This document shows, piece after piece, positions 49,828-58,394 of a DNA stretch of 64,000 bases. Each line of letters opens with the position of its first letter. Position 1 is the stretch's first letter. A program made the translations under genes and the position numbers. Source of the DNA: Thermogladius calderae 1633 (GTDB lineage: Archaea > Thermoproteota > Thermoprotei_A > Sulfolobales > Desulfurococcaceae); contig NC_017954.1 of NCBI RefSeq assembly GCF_000264495.1, positions 496,001-560,000 of the forward strand. Direction: 5' to 3'. The notes below the pieces were generated by a model. That model saw only the letters and a program-made list of their open reading frames with translations. It made no database searches and was not told the origin of the DNA.

Positions 49828-50198
49828 TAGCCTTAACGGGGAGAGTAGTCTCCGGTCTCGGCGAGGGGGCTCTCTACGTAGACTTGTACAGGGTGTTTTT
49901 TATCAAGTATCTAGAGATAGACCCTTTCCCCGGCACCCTCAACATCGAGGTCGACAACCCCGTCTACGTAAGCGAAGTTCTCGGGATGATCAACCCCGTG
50001 AGAATACCACCGCCTAGACCGGGCCTCGGCGGCGTGTTGGCGTACCCGGGTCTAATTCACAACCTCCGCGTCTATGTTGTGAGACCCGAGAAGACGAATC
50101 ACCCACCGAGGATAGTAGAGATCGTCTCCGAGAGGTATCTGAGAGGCTACCTCAGGCTGAAAGACGGGGACCCTGTCACGGTTGTTTTACTAGCGTGA
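49824..50198 (+). CDS. ribK: CTP-dependent riboflavin kinase (DUF120 family)
   Basis: Makes FMN from riboflavin with CTP. 124 residues: LTGRVVSGLGEGALYVDLYR, FPGTLNIEVDNP (TLN signature), PPPRPGLGGVLAYPGLIHNL, and C-terminal VEIVSERYLRGYLRLKDGDP. It is the stand-alone catalytic domain; some archaea fuse it to a winged helix. ATGA overlap with the AOR gene implies translational coupling. Confidence 0.93.
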   Translation: MIALTGRVVSGLGEGALYVDLYRVFFIKYLEIDPFPGTLNIEVDNPVYVSEVLGMINPVRIPPPRPGLGGVLAYPGLIHNLRVYVVRPEKTNHPPRIVEIVSERYLRGYLRLKDGDPVTVVLLA

Positions 50199-50255
50199 GA
50201 TGGCACGAGTCGCTATTATTGTTTAAAATAGGTTTCACGATATTAGTTAAGAGTG

Positions 50256-50269
50256 TCTCGTTAACGAGA
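50256..50269. promoter_or_regulatory. 14-bp perfect palindrome upstream of the ABC exporter operon
   Basis: TCTCGTTAACGAGA is a perfect palindrome 28 nt before the ATG at 50297. A TATA-like TTGTTTAAAATAGG lies at ~50219-50229, so the palindrome would overlap or just follow the transcription start, the position expected for a repressor operator. Confidence 0.5.
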
Positions 50270-50296
50270 GAGACTTGACTCTTTAAGGCGCTTACT

Positions 50297-51250
50297 ATGT
50301 CAAGCAAGACCTCAGCTGTTAGGATTGTGAACTTCACTAAGCGCTTCGGGAGCTTTACTGCCGTGGACAACTTGAACTTGGAGATATACGACAGGGAGAT
50401 CTTCGGCTTTCTAGGCCCAAACGGCTCCGGTAAGACGACGACCTTGCTCACGATAGCGACAGTTTACAAGCCGACTAGTGGCGACATATACGTGTACGGA
50501 CACAGCGTGACGAAGGAGGACTACGAGGTAAGGAAGCTTGTCGGGATAGCGTTCCAGGACCCAAAGGCGCTGTGGATAGACAAAGTACAGGACTTGTTAG
50601 AGTGGCATGCTAGAGTGGTCGGGCTCAGCAGAGTGGAGGCCAAGAACGTTGTTAAAGAGGTTCTGGAGACTCTCGAGCTGTGGGATCACAGGAACAAGTA
50701 CTTCTACCAGCTAAGCGGGGGCACGCGCAAGAAAGTCGAGTTGGCCAAGGTACTCATCCAGCGGCCGCGGCTGGCTATACTGGACGAGCCCACGGCCCAA
50801 GTAGACGTGCCCACGAAGCACAAGCTCTGGGATATCATTAAGATGATGAGAGACGAAGGCTCGACTATAATAATCGCCACGAACGACATGTTCGAGGCCG
50901 AGAAAGTCTGCGAGCGGATCGGGATCATATACAAGGGTAGGCTGGTCACGGTCGACACTATTAGCGGCCTAAAGGACAAGATACCCAAGGGCGACGTAAT
51001 AGAGGTCACGATCGAGGGCGACGGGTTAAGGGACAGGTTATTGAGCATGTTGAGCGAGATAGGTAGGGTCGACTACAGCGGCAACGTCATAAGGGTCTTC
51101 GTCGAGAGAGCCGAGGAGAAGGCCTTGTTCGTCGCGGACATGTTGAGGTCTGCCGGAGTTAAGGTAAAGTCGCTGATGATCAAAGAGCCCACGCTAGACG
51201 ACGTCTTCATGTACTTTACGGGGGCGAGGCTCATTGAGAGCAGTCAGTAG
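50297..51250 (+). CDS. ABC transporter ATP-binding protein (ABC-2 exporter type)
   Basis: 317 residues: Walker A FLGPNGSGKTTTL, Q-loop GIAFQDPKAL, signature QLSGGTRKKVELAKVL (LSGG), Walker B RLAILDEPTAQVDVPTK and switch His replaced by Asn in IIIATNDMFEAEK (usual H-loop His is N). The C-terminal ~80 residues (VIEVTIEGDGLRDRLLSMLS) resemble the accessory domain of drug or antibiotic ABC-2 exporters. It precedes two permease genes, forming a complete exporter; the substrate is unknown. Confidence 0.93.
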   Translation: MSSKTSAVRIVNFTKRFGSFTAVDNLNLEIYDREIFGFLGPNGSGKTTTLLTIATVYKPTSGDIYVYGHSVTKEDYEVRKLVGIAFQDPKALWIDKVQDLLEWHARVVGLSRVEAKNVVKEVLETLELWDHRNKYFYQLSGGTRKKVELAKVLIQRPRLAILDEPTAQVDVPTKHKLWDIIKMMRDEGSTIIIATNDMFEAEKVCERIGIIYKGRLVTVDTISGLKDKIPKGDVIEVTIEGDGLRDRLLSMLSEIGRVDYSGNVIRVFVERAEEKALFVADMLRSAGVKVKSLMIKEPTLDDVFMYFTGARLIESSQ

Positions 51251-52034
51251 CCGAGACCTCGTAGACCTCCTCCACGTAATAGAGTGGGACGTTAGGAAGC
51301 TCAGACGCCAGACTCTTTTCGTGGCTATGAGGACAACGTGGTTCATACTACAGGTCATAGTATTCGGTACGAGCATCTCCCTGCTCGTCAGGTCCTTCCC
51401 GGGTCTCAACTACTACGACTTCTACCTCCTCGGCGTCTTCACGACGCTTGTCTACTCTGTCAGCATAGCTCGGGGTTACGAGATCGCAGACGAGTTCGAC
51501 GAAGGTATTGTAGAGTACCACCTGGCGCTCCCGGTAAAGAGGAGCACGCTAGCCCTGGGGCGCGTCCTGGGAGGGTCGGTGGCCTCGTTCCTCTTCACCC
51601 TCCCAATGTACGCCTTCATAATGTTCATGATCAGGCCGGACAACGTCTTCTACGTCCTCGTATCTCTCGTAGCTATATACTTGTTCTCGGCGGGAGTAGT
51701 AGGTTTGGTAATAACGGTAGTCCTGAGCGTCAAGTCAACTGATGCCACAGACATCTTAATGGGGGTTATCGACGCCCTCCTCGTCAGGCTCAGCACGGTG
51801 TTCTACCCAGCACCGATAATAGCGAAGGTGCTACCCTACTACTACGCGTCTCTCGCCAACCCTATATCGAGCGTCTCCGACTTCCTAAGGGTTTTGTTCC
51901 TACCCGAGTACGCGGTCTACGCTAGCCTCCCACCCCAGGGCCAGGTAGCCTACATCGTGGGGCTCGCAGTGGGCTTCTCGTACTTGGCGATATACGTCAT
52001 TTCGCATAAACTCGAGGCGGGTGGCTGGAGGTAA
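51234..52034 (+). CDS. ABC-2 family permease subunit 1
   Basis: 266 residues with about six membrane segments (TWFILQVIVFGTSISLLV, VASFLFTLPMYAFIMFMI, VLVSLVAIYLFSAGVVGLVI, GLAVGFSYLAIYVIS). DEFDEGIVEYHLALPVKRST is the conserved cytosolic loop of ABC-2 permeases. TTG 51234 overlaps the ATPase gene by 17 nt. Confidence 0.88.
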   Translation: MRAVSSRDLVDLLHVIEWDVRKLRRQTLFVAMRTTWFILQVIVFGTSISLLVRSFPGLNYYDFYLLGVFTTLVYSVSIARGYEIADEFDEGIVEYHLALPVKRSTLALGRVLGGSVASFLFTLPMYAFIMFMIRPDNVFYVLVSLVAIYLFSAGVVGLVITVVLSVKSTDATDILMGVIDALLVRLSTVFYPAPIIAKVLPYYYASLANPISSVSDFLRVLFLPEYAVYASLPPQGQVAYIVGLAVGFSYLAIYVISHKLEAGGWR

Positions 52035-52042
52035 GGTCTGAA

Positions 52043-52804
52043 ATGAAGAGCGTACTCGTCATAGCCACTAGGGACTTGAAGAGGTTCTGGAGTTACAGGT
52101 TCTGGCTAGCTGGGCAAATAGTGATGAACGTCGCGGACATAGTGATCTTCGGCCTGTTGTTCAACAACATGATCAACAGGAGCCTTATACCCGACTACAT
52201 CAAGTTCGTCACGCCTGGCATACTCTCCCTAGCGCTGTTCATATCCAGCTTCAGTATAGGGAGGGAGGTGGGCGTGGAGCTCAGGCGGGAGGTGTCGGAC
52301 TACCTATTGTCGCTACCTGTGTCGAGGGTAGAGCTCGTACTGGGCAGGTTCACTGGCGGCGCCTTGAGGGGCCTCATATACCAGTCCGGGTTCGTCGTAT
52401 TGGCGATGCTGCTCGTCGGCGTCCCCAGAGGGTACGCGTGGTTAGTGGTGATCTACACTTCGATAACCCTCTCCTTTGCGATGTCGGGTCTCTCAATAGC
52501 TCTGTCGACAGTGACAAGGGACTTCAACCTGCAGGCCACAATAAGGTCGGTGGTCTACTACGTCTTGTTCTTCTTCTCCAATATCTTCTACCCCCCACGG
52601 GTTATTGCCGCGAGATTCGGGGGGTTCGCCGACGCAGTCTCGTACTCACCTCTATCTATCGCTACCTCGCTGTATAGGTGGGCTTTCGGTTATACACCAG
52701 AAGTAGACGTCGTTATCGACAGTTTGCTGCTGGCCGCTTGGACAGCAGTACTGCTGCTCGCGTCTTACTTCCTCTACTTGTGGAACTTGACGAAAAAAGG
52801 TTGA
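52043..52804 (+). CDS. ABC-2 family permease subunit 2
   Basis: 253 residues with about six membrane segments (FWLAGQIVMNVADIVIFGLL, GILSLALFISSFSI, FVVLAMLLVGV, WLVVIYTSITLSFAMSGL, LLLAAWTAVLLLASYFLYL). The loop VGVELRREVSDYLLSLPVSR is typical of ABC-2 permeases and parallels that of the first permease, so the two probably form a heterodimer. ATG 52043 is 8 nt after the previous stop. Confidence 0.9.
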   Translation: MKSVLVIATRDLKRFWSYRFWLAGQIVMNVADIVIFGLLFNNMINRSLIPDYIKFVTPGILSLALFISSFSIGREVGVELRREVSDYLLSLPVSRVELVLGRFTGGALRGLIYQSGFVVLAMLLVGVPRGYAWLVVIYTSITLSFAMSGLSIALSTVTRDFNLQATIRSVVYYVLFFFSNIFYPPRVIAARFGGFADAVSYSPLSIATSLYRWAFGYTPEVDVVIDSLLLAAWTAVLLLASYFLYLWNLTKKG

Positions 52805-52829
52805 TTGCCTTTAACACGTCCCAAAGCGC

Positions 52830-53693
52830 TTACTTAGCTTCTGCGGTAATTGTAAAACCGCTGTGGATTTTCCTCATCCTGTCGCCGTATACTTTCAGCA
52901 ACTCGGCTTCGCCTCTTAAACCGGTGCAGTGGCCTGCGTAGACCTCCTCAACGCCCTCGTTCTCGAGCTCGCTTACGACTCTACTAACAGTCTCAGCGTC
53001 CGCGTTAGCGAGGTGAAGGCCGCCCAGGACTACAAGCTCGTCCCCACCCGCGACCATCCTAGCTTTTCTCGCAATGTTTGAAATACCGCTATGCGAGCAA
53101 CCAGCTAGGACGAGCGTTGTACTGCCTAGTCTGATAGCCATGCCGGTGTCGTCGAGTACAGAGTCGTCGACGAGCTCACCCTCTCTCAGCTTCTTAAAGC
53201 CTTTCACAGCGTACCTGTTGTCATAGTACCTCTCGACCTCCCCGAGGAACCATGTGCCTGGTGCTAACTCGAACGCGCTTTTCGTGAGTAGGGTCCTAAA
53301 CCTCTCCAGGGCACCCCTAGACTCATCCGTGAGCCCTATATACCTTAGGCCTTGCTCTCCGATGGAGTAGGCCGGCTCCAAGATCCCCGGGTGGGCTATC
53401 ACTGTCGCCTTTTGGTTGACCTTTGCTACTCCAGGAATGCCGCCTGTGTGGTCCCAGTGCCTGTGCGAAACAACTACATAGTCTACGAGCCCCAAGTCCA
53501 GGCCAAGCCTTCTCGCGTTGAACAGTAGGACCCTACTCGTGGCGCCGGTGTCGAACAAGACCCTCTTTACCAGCCCGTCACTGTACCTCAACTCGACTAA
53601 GGTGCTGAACCCGTGCTCGCCGAGCAGCCCCTCGGTGAACCCGGCGTAGTCGTCCACTAAGACGACGAGCCTTATCGAGGACAGCTCTCTCAT
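52830..53693 (-). CDS. MBL-fold metallohydrolase, COG1237 type
   Basis: 287 residues. Canonical metal site VVVSHRHWDHTGGIPGV (HxHxDH), upstream RVLFDTGATSRVLLFNARRL, then ATVIAHPGILEPAY, LVLAGCSHSGISNIARKA (Cys-Ser-His) and the late VVLGGLHLANADAETV and VYAGHCTG. The group is related to the pterin-linked phosphate synthase of methanogenesis cofactor synthesis, but the substrate is not known here. ATG 53693 is chosen; upstream in-frame sequence runs into tRNA-Glu. Confidence 0.88.
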   Translation of the reverse strand: MRELSSIRLVVLVDDYAGFTEGLLGEHGFSTLVELRYSDGLVKRVLFDTGATSRVLLFNARRLGLDLGLVDYVVVSHRHWDHTGGIPGVAKVNQKATVIAHPGILEPAYSIGEQGLRYIGLTDESRGALERFRTLLTKSAFELAPGTWFLGEVERYYDNRYAVKGFKKLREGELVDDSVLDDTGMAIRLGSTTLVLAGCSHSGISNIARKARMVAGGDELVVLGGLHLANADAETVSRVVSELENEGVEEVYAGHCTGLRGEAELLKVYGDRMRKIHSGFTITAEAK

Positions 53694-53759
53694 AGTAACC
53701 CCTAAGAACGAGACTGGATTTACACTGTTAAATAATCGCCTAACGCAGGGGAGAGCATG

Positions 53760-53834
53760 TGCCGCCGCCGGGATTTGAACCCGGGTCACGGGCTCGAAAG
53801 GCCCGCATACTTGACCGGGCTATACTACGGCGGC
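53760..53834 (-). tRNA. tRNA-Glu (TTC)
   Basis: Reverse strand: acceptor GCCGCCG pairs with CGGCGGC, anticodon stem CGGGC/GCCCG encloses CTTTCGA (anticodon TTC), T arm CCGGG-TTCAAAT-CCCGG, discriminator A at 53760. No intron, no encoded CCA. Confidence 0.94.
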
Positions 53835-53927
53835 CAATCTATGCTATTCATCGAACGGGGTTAAATCCCTTCAGGCCCTAGTCTGCCGGAATTGGATATA
53901 AACTCCTGACAATAAGATAGAGAGTAG

Positions 53928-54003
53928 GCGGCGGTCGTCTAGCCTGGACTAGGACGCCGGCCTTCCAAGCCGGAAATCCCGGGTTCAAATCCCGGCCGCC
54001 GCA
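53928..54003 (+). tRNA. tRNA-Gly (TCC)
   Basis: Acceptor GCGGCGG pairs with CCGCCGC (53996-54002), discriminator A 54003. Anticodon stem CCGGC/GCCGG encloses CTTCCAA (anticodon TCC). T arm CCGGG-TTCAAAT-CCCGG. Divergent from tRNA-Glu. Confidence 0.94.
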
Positions 54004-54332
54004 CTCCGAACACTTTTCGTCATGGGAGCTCAACAGCAAACCCCTTAGCTAAGCAGGCGTAGCGCGCCAGGACGCAATCACGGACACCCTCAACACCGAG
54101 ACCGGGAGATCGGTCGTCATTTCTTTCCCGCGGAGCCTTGGGGTCACAATAGTGCGGGTCGGATGAAGGTACTCACCTAGACTAGGATGGTGTTCTACGG
54201 CTTCGAGAGACCGTACGTTCCTGGTTCTCTTATAAGGAGTTGTACATAACTGTGTAACACGTCTTTTATACAGTTAATTAAACCAAAATTTTAAATTTTG
54301 GACGCGCTAGTATACGGTAGGGCTTACAAACG
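54004..54332. other. 329-bp region between tRNA-Gly and the membrane complex operon
   Basis: No coding frame. The right end is strongly AT-rich (54250-54300) and contains the 19-bp inverted repeat and likely promoter of the operon. The left part is G+C-rich and unexplained. Confidence 0.55.
54283..54301. promoter_or_regulatory. Inverted repeat with TATA-like centre before the membrane complex operon
   Basis: CCAAAATTTTAAATTTTGG: two perfect 9-nt arms around a single T. It is 32-50 nt before the first GTG (54333), and its centre TTTTAAAT can serve as the TATA box. A regulator bound here would block TBP access, so this may be an operator/promoter overlap. Confidence 0.55.
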
Positions 54333-55862
54333 GTGTTTAAATTGCTGGGCGTTGATTTGTACCCGCCTCTCATACCGTACGCTTTGATCGGCTTCGCATT
54401 TCTCCTCCCGTTACTGAGAGTTTTGGGTGTTAAGAGGTCGGTATCGAGGGACCTGGCTCTAATAGCCACTCTCGCGGCTTTGTACGGCTCTCTTGAGGTC
54501 TACAGGTCTGCCTCCAGTGGCGTCCTTGTGTACACTATAGGAGGCTTTCCGATCCCTGTCGGCATAGCCTACGTTGTCGACGGCTTCTCGGCCCTGTTTG
54601 GTCTACTGATAGCAACGCTGTTCGCCGTGCTAACCCCTGTCTCACCCGTCTTCGTGGAGGACAACGAGTACTTCTACTCTGCTCTACTCGGCCTGGAGGC
54701 CGGCCTACTAGGAGTCGTATACACGGGTGACGTGTTCAACATGTTCGTTATGCTAGAGGTGTTCACTATTTCGGCTTTCGTTCTTATATCCGCGTCCAAG
54801 ACGAGAGGTGCTTACAGGGCAACGATCACGTACGCCATAGTCGGCATGGTCGCGGGCACGCTGTTCTTTTTCGCGGCAGTACTAATCTACTACGTCGCGG
54901 GCTCCCTGAACATAGGGCACGTCGCGGCCATGGTCTCAGGGATCGCCCCGCCTGCGGGAAGGACTAGTCTGGTGCAGCTAGCCATACTAATGCCCCTCTT
55001 CATAATCACGTGGTCAATGCTGGCCGAGTCCGCGATCTCCCCCCTCCACTTCTGGCTGCCCGAGGCCTACACTCACGCGCCGCCCGTGGTGTCCTCCCTC
55101 TTGAGCGGCCTGGCCGAGGGCGTGGCCTTCTACGTTATAGCCCGGGTCTACTACACGATATACTCCGGCATCCCGCCTTACATCCAGTTGATGCTGTCGA
55201 TCCTGGGAGGGCTCACGGTAGGGGTAGCTGGTGCCGGGTTACTTGCGTCGAAGGACCTGTTGAAGGTGGCAGGCTACACCGTGATACTGGACTCGGGCTT
55301 CATGGCCTTAGCCCTGTCAATGGGTGCGAGAGGGTTACCGGTCTTAATAGCGTACGCAATAGCACACGCCTTCGTCAAGCCCATCATCTTCCTAGTTGGC
55401 GGCTACGCGACGAGGTTGAGAGTCGGCGTTTTGAGGAAGAGCTGGCCCTTAGCGGCCTCTTTCATGATCGGGGTGCTCAACATCGTCGGCGTGCCGCCCA
55501 CAGCGCTGTTCATGGCAAAGTTGCAGCTATACCAGGTAGCACTAGAGTCCCTCGGGTCGAACAGCGTGCCGGCGCTCATAACCCTGGTCAGCCTACCCGT
55601 GGGCTCCGTAATGGCTTTAATAGGGTTCATGAAGGTACTACCGCCCCTTGTGGCAACGGAAACTAGAGAGGCAGCAGAAAAACCGCCGAGGTACTTGATG
55701 GCTCTCGTGCTCTACCTTGCCCTGGCTAGTTTGCTTCTCGGAATTCTCTATAACCAGGTACAAGCCGTCGTATCCTCCTCTGTCGAATCCATGCTGAACA
55801 GGCTCTCATACATTGGTTCGGCCTTGGGGAAGACAACGGAGGTGGTGTACTCCTATGGCTAG
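54333..55862 (+). CDS. Mbh/Mbx H-like subunit (MrpD/NuoN-family antiporter-like)
   Basis: Membrane ion-translocating subunit, 509 residues, ~14 hydrophobic segments. NuoN/MrpD core features: GLEAGLLGVVYTGDVFNMFV (Glu in TM5), SAISPLHFWLPEAYTHAPPV with VVSSLLSG (discontinuous TM7 and loop), AYAIAHAFVKPIIFLVGG (His/Lys region). First gene of the operon, GTG 54333. It is the only full antiporter-like subunit present. Its end overlaps the next gene by 8 nt. Confidence 0.92.
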   Translation: MFKLLGVDLYPPLIPYALIGFAFLLPLLRVLGVKRSVSRDLALIATLAALYGSLEVYRSASSGVLVYTIGGFPIPVGIAYVVDGFSALFGLLIATLFAVLTPVSPVFVEDNEYFYSALLGLEAGLLGVVYTGDVFNMFVMLEVFTISAFVLISASKTRGAYRATITYAIVGMVAGTLFFFAAVLIYYVAGSLNIGHVAAMVSGIAPPAGRTSLVQLAILMPLFIITWSMLAESAISPLHFWLPEAYTHAPPVVSSLLSGLAEGVAFYVIARVYYTIYSGIPPYIQLMLSILGGLTVGVAGAGLLASKDLLKVAGYTVILDSGFMALALSMGARGLPVLIAYAIAHAFVKPIIFLVGGYATRLRVGVLRKSWPLAASFMIGVLNIVGVPPTALFMAKLQLYQVALESLGSNSVPALITLVSLPVGSVMALIGFMKVLPPLVATETREAAEKPPRYLMALVLYLALASLLLGILYNQVQAVVSSSVESMLNRLSYIGSALGKTTEVVYSYG

Positions 55863-56853
55863 CTTGCTAGGGAGGCTCGTAGACTGGGCTAGGTCGAGGA
55901 GCCCCTGGATGATACACTACTGCGCGGCCTGCGGGGCAGTGGAGTTCCCGCCCCTAGTGATGTCCCCGCTGGACTGGGAGCGCTACGGCTACATGCCCGT
56001 CCCGTCGCCTAGGCAGGCAGACTTCGTAGCTGGAATGGGCTACTTGACAAGGAAGACAGTGAAGCTGATGATAAACCTCTTCAGGCAGACCCCGAACCCG
56101 AAGTTCGTGGTGGCTGGTTGCAACTGTACCGCCACTGGAGGCCTCTACTGGGATTCGTACGCGACTTACAAGAGGCTGGACGACTTCTTCACGGTCTCCG
56201 GCTGGGTCCCCGGTTGCATGCCAATGCCGGACGACTGGACGGCCCTGATCACAGACCTCAGGAGGCAGATCTACGAGGGCTTGAAGGGAGACAAGCTAAA
56301 GGACGCCGAGGAGTTTATCGCGAGGGTCGAGGAGGGCGAGAGGAGGTGGCGGGAGGAGTACTTTGCCAAGCCCCAGCCCCCGGTCAACTACGCATTCAAG
56401 GAGACCTACCCTGAGTGCGAGGAGATGTACGAGAGGGCCAAGCTCTGCGTGACCAGCGTGAGAAGAGAGAGGCTTAAGACAGCCCTATCGGAGCTCAAGG
56501 AGAAGGGCTTCGTGCTACTCTCCAACATCGACGCAGTCGACTACCCCAAGAACGGCGTCATAGAGCTGTACTACTTCGTAGAAAACAAGGACGACTCGTC
56601 CCAGGTTGCTTTGAAGACCTTCGTGCCGAGGTCCGAGCCTGAGATTGAAAGCGTTCACGACCTCTACCCCAACGCCCTGTTCATCGAGAGAGAAGTCTAC
56701 GAGATGATGGGGGTCGTTTTCAAGGGCCACCCGGAGCTCAGGAAGTGGATACTCGACGGCAACTGGGAGGGACCTCCCCCACTGAGGAAGGACGTGGACA
56801 CAGCTACCTACGTCGTCAAAACGTTCTACGGGGGTGACAAGTATGGCAGGTAG
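55855..56853 (+). CDS. Fused NuoB-like and NuoC-like subunit (MbhJ-MbhK equivalent)
   Basis: 332 residues. Residues ~1-150 are the small electron-transfer subunit with a proximal [4Fe-4S] site: IHYCAACGAVEFPP (Cys23, Cys26), VVAGCNCTATGG (Cys89/91) and WVPGCMPMPDDW (Cys121). After a charged helical linker (~150-200) comes a NuoC-like domain, with ALFIEREVYEMMGVVFKGHP (signature) and PPLRKD. In Pyrococcus Mbh and Mbx these are separate J and K genes, so this is a fusion. No stop or frameshift separates the parts. ATG 55855. Confidence 0.92.
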   Translation: MASLLGRLVDWARSRSPWMIHYCAACGAVEFPPLVMSPLDWERYGYMPVPSPRQADFVAGMGYLTRKTVKLMINLFRQTPNPKFVVAGCNCTATGGLYWDSYATYKRLDDFFTVSGWVPGCMPMPDDWTALITDLRRQIYEGLKGDKLKDAEEFIARVEEGERRWREEYFAKPQPPVNYAFKETYPECEEMYERAKLCVTSVRRERLKTALSELKEKGFVLLSNIDAVDYPKNGVIELYYFVENKDDSSQVALKTFVPRSEPEIESVHDLYPNALFIEREVYEMMGVVFKGHPELRKWILDGNWEGPPPLRKDVDTATYVVKTFYGGDKYGR

Positions 56854-57940
56854 ATACATGCTGTACTTCGGGCCGCAGCACCCGGGAGCGCCGGGGAACG
56901 TAGGGTTCAGGCTAGAAATGGAGGGGGAGAGGGTAGTACGGGCCGAGCTAATACCCGGCTTCCTCCACCGCGGCTTCGAGAAGATGATGGAGAACAGGAA
57001 GTGGGAGAACAGCTACGTCCTGTCCTACAGGTTCTGCGTCGAGGACCCCGACCCGTTCGAGGTCGCCTACGCAGAGGCGCTTGACATGGTGTTCAAGGTG
57101 GACCCGCCCCCTAAGGCCAAGTACTTCAGAATGATACAGGCCGAGTTCTCTAGGATAGCGTCTCACATGTTCTGGACCCACTTCATGCTGGGATCTGTCG
57201 GCTTGAGGACACCGGCTTACTGGGCCCTCGCAGCTAGGGAAGAGATACTGAAGTGGTTTGCCTGGGTCACCGGTCACAGGATATACCACAACTTCAGCGT
57301 CCCCGGGGGTATCAGGAGCGACGTGCCGCAGGACTTTCAGAGTAGAACACTTGACCTGACCTACCGCGTCGAGGACCTTGTCAAGGACGTGGAGAAGGCG
57401 GCGCTGGGGAACAGGGTCTTCAAGAGGAGGACGAGAGGGATCGGTGTGGTCAAGGGCGAGACGGCCCTCAGGCTCGGTGCCACAGGCCCGGTCGTAAGAG
57501 GGGGCGGGCTAGCCTACGACGTGAGGAAGCTCGCACCCTACGAGCGCTACGACAGCGTCAACTTCGAGGTACCGGTTGGAGAGGTCGGTGACGCGTACGA
57601 CAGGGCTCTCGTGAGGTTCAGGGAAGTCCATGAGAGCCTTAAGATCATAAGGCAGGCGACCATGGAAGTGAGACCAGGCGGCCCATATAGGGTAAAAATA
57701 CCCCTTACAGCACCTCCTGGGAGAGGGTATGCGAGAGTCGAGTCGGCGAGGGGCGAGTATACTGTTCACGTCACGAGCGTTGGCGGGAGGTCGCCGTACA
57801 GGGTGAGGTTCAAGAGCCCCTCGATGCCACTGCTCACGACGGTGTTGGACTACATCATAAAGAACGAAGAGGTAACAATAGCAGACCTCCCAGTGATACT
57901 CGCCTCCCTAGATCCGTGCGCGCCCGATATAGACAGGTGA
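56843..57940 (+). CDS. NuoD/hydrogenase large subunit-like protein with CxxD/CxxD site (MbxL-type)
   Basis: 365 residues. Overall fold of the group 4 NiFe large subunit/NuoD: FGPQHPGAPGNVGFRLE, ELIPGFLHRGFEKMMENRKW, ARMIQAEFSRI-like block FRMIQAEFSRIASHMFWTHF, RLGATGPVVRGGG. The NiFe ligands are altered: N-terminal pair reads CVED (Cys65, Asp68), C-terminal pair reads DPCAPD (Cys359, Asp362). Two of four cysteines are thus replaced by Asp, as expected for Mbx/Mbs- or Ehr-type complexes and not for a working hydrogenase. ATG 56843 overlaps the previous gene by 11 nt. Confidence 0.93.
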   Translation: MAGRYMLYFGPQHPGAPGNVGFRLEMEGERVVRAELIPGFLHRGFEKMMENRKWENSYVLSYRFCVEDPDPFEVAYAEALDMVFKVDPPPKAKYFRMIQAEFSRIASHMFWTHFMLGSVGLRTPAYWALAAREEILKWFAWVTGHRIYHNFSVPGGIRSDVPQDFQSRTLDLTYRVEDLVKDVEKAALGNRVFKRRTRGIGVVKGETALRLGATGPVVRGGGLAYDVRKLAPYERYDSVNFEVPVGEVGDAYDRALVRFREVHESLKIIRQATMEVRPGGPYRVKIPLTAPPGRGYARVESARGEYTVHVTSVGGRSPYRVRFKSPSMPLLTTVLDYIIKNEEVTIADLPVILASLDPCAPDIDR

Positions 57941-57944
57941 TACC

Positions 57945-58394
57945 ATGGTACTCTCCACAATAGCCGAGGCGGTAAAGTACCTCTTCAAGAGGCCCTACAC
58001 GAGACTAGTCCCAGCCAAGACGGGGCCTTTCAAGGCTGACAAAATGAGAGGTGCTCACATACTCGACATGTCGAAATGCACGGGGTGCTCGATGTGCCAG
58101 CTGGTCTGCCCAGCGAACGCGATCGACATGGTCGAGGTCCCCGGCCAGTACCCCCAGAACCCCAGGAGGAGGTTCCCTAGGATAGACCTCCACAAGTGCA
58201 CTTTCTGCGCCCTCTGCGTCGAGTACTGCCCGTTTGACGCCCTCTACATGACGAGCGTGACGGGCTTCGAGCTCTACACTAGGGACAAGTCCACGACGCT
58301 CAAGAGCCCGGTCGAGCTCTCCAGAGGGGACTACACGCTCGTGACAGTAAAGAGGGATCTCTACGTGATTAAGGAGGTGAAGGCCAGTGGTTGA
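57945..58394 (+). CDS. NuoI-like 2[4Fe-4S] ferredoxin subunit (MbhN-type)
   Basis: 149 residues. Two complete ferredoxin motifs: CTGCSMCQLVCPANAI and CTFCALCVEYCPFDAL. It probably receives electrons from soluble ferredoxin and passes them to the NuoB-like cluster. Starts ATG 57945, 4 nt after the large-subunit stop. The C-terminal 45 residues (ELYTRDKSTTLKSP...) form a short extension. Confidence 0.94.
   Translation: MVLSTIAEAVKYLFKRPYTRLVPAKTGPFKADKMRGAHILDMSKCTGCSMCQLVCPANAIDMVEVPGQYPQNPRRRFPRIDLHKCTFCALCVEYCPFDALYMTSVTGFELYTRDKSTTLKSPVELSRGDYTLVTVKRDLYVIKEVKASG

Noticed and set aside
53694-53789. N-terminal extension of the MBL protein at 52830
   Set aside because: It would read back into tRNA-Glu and has no family similarity; ATG 53693 starts the conserved part.
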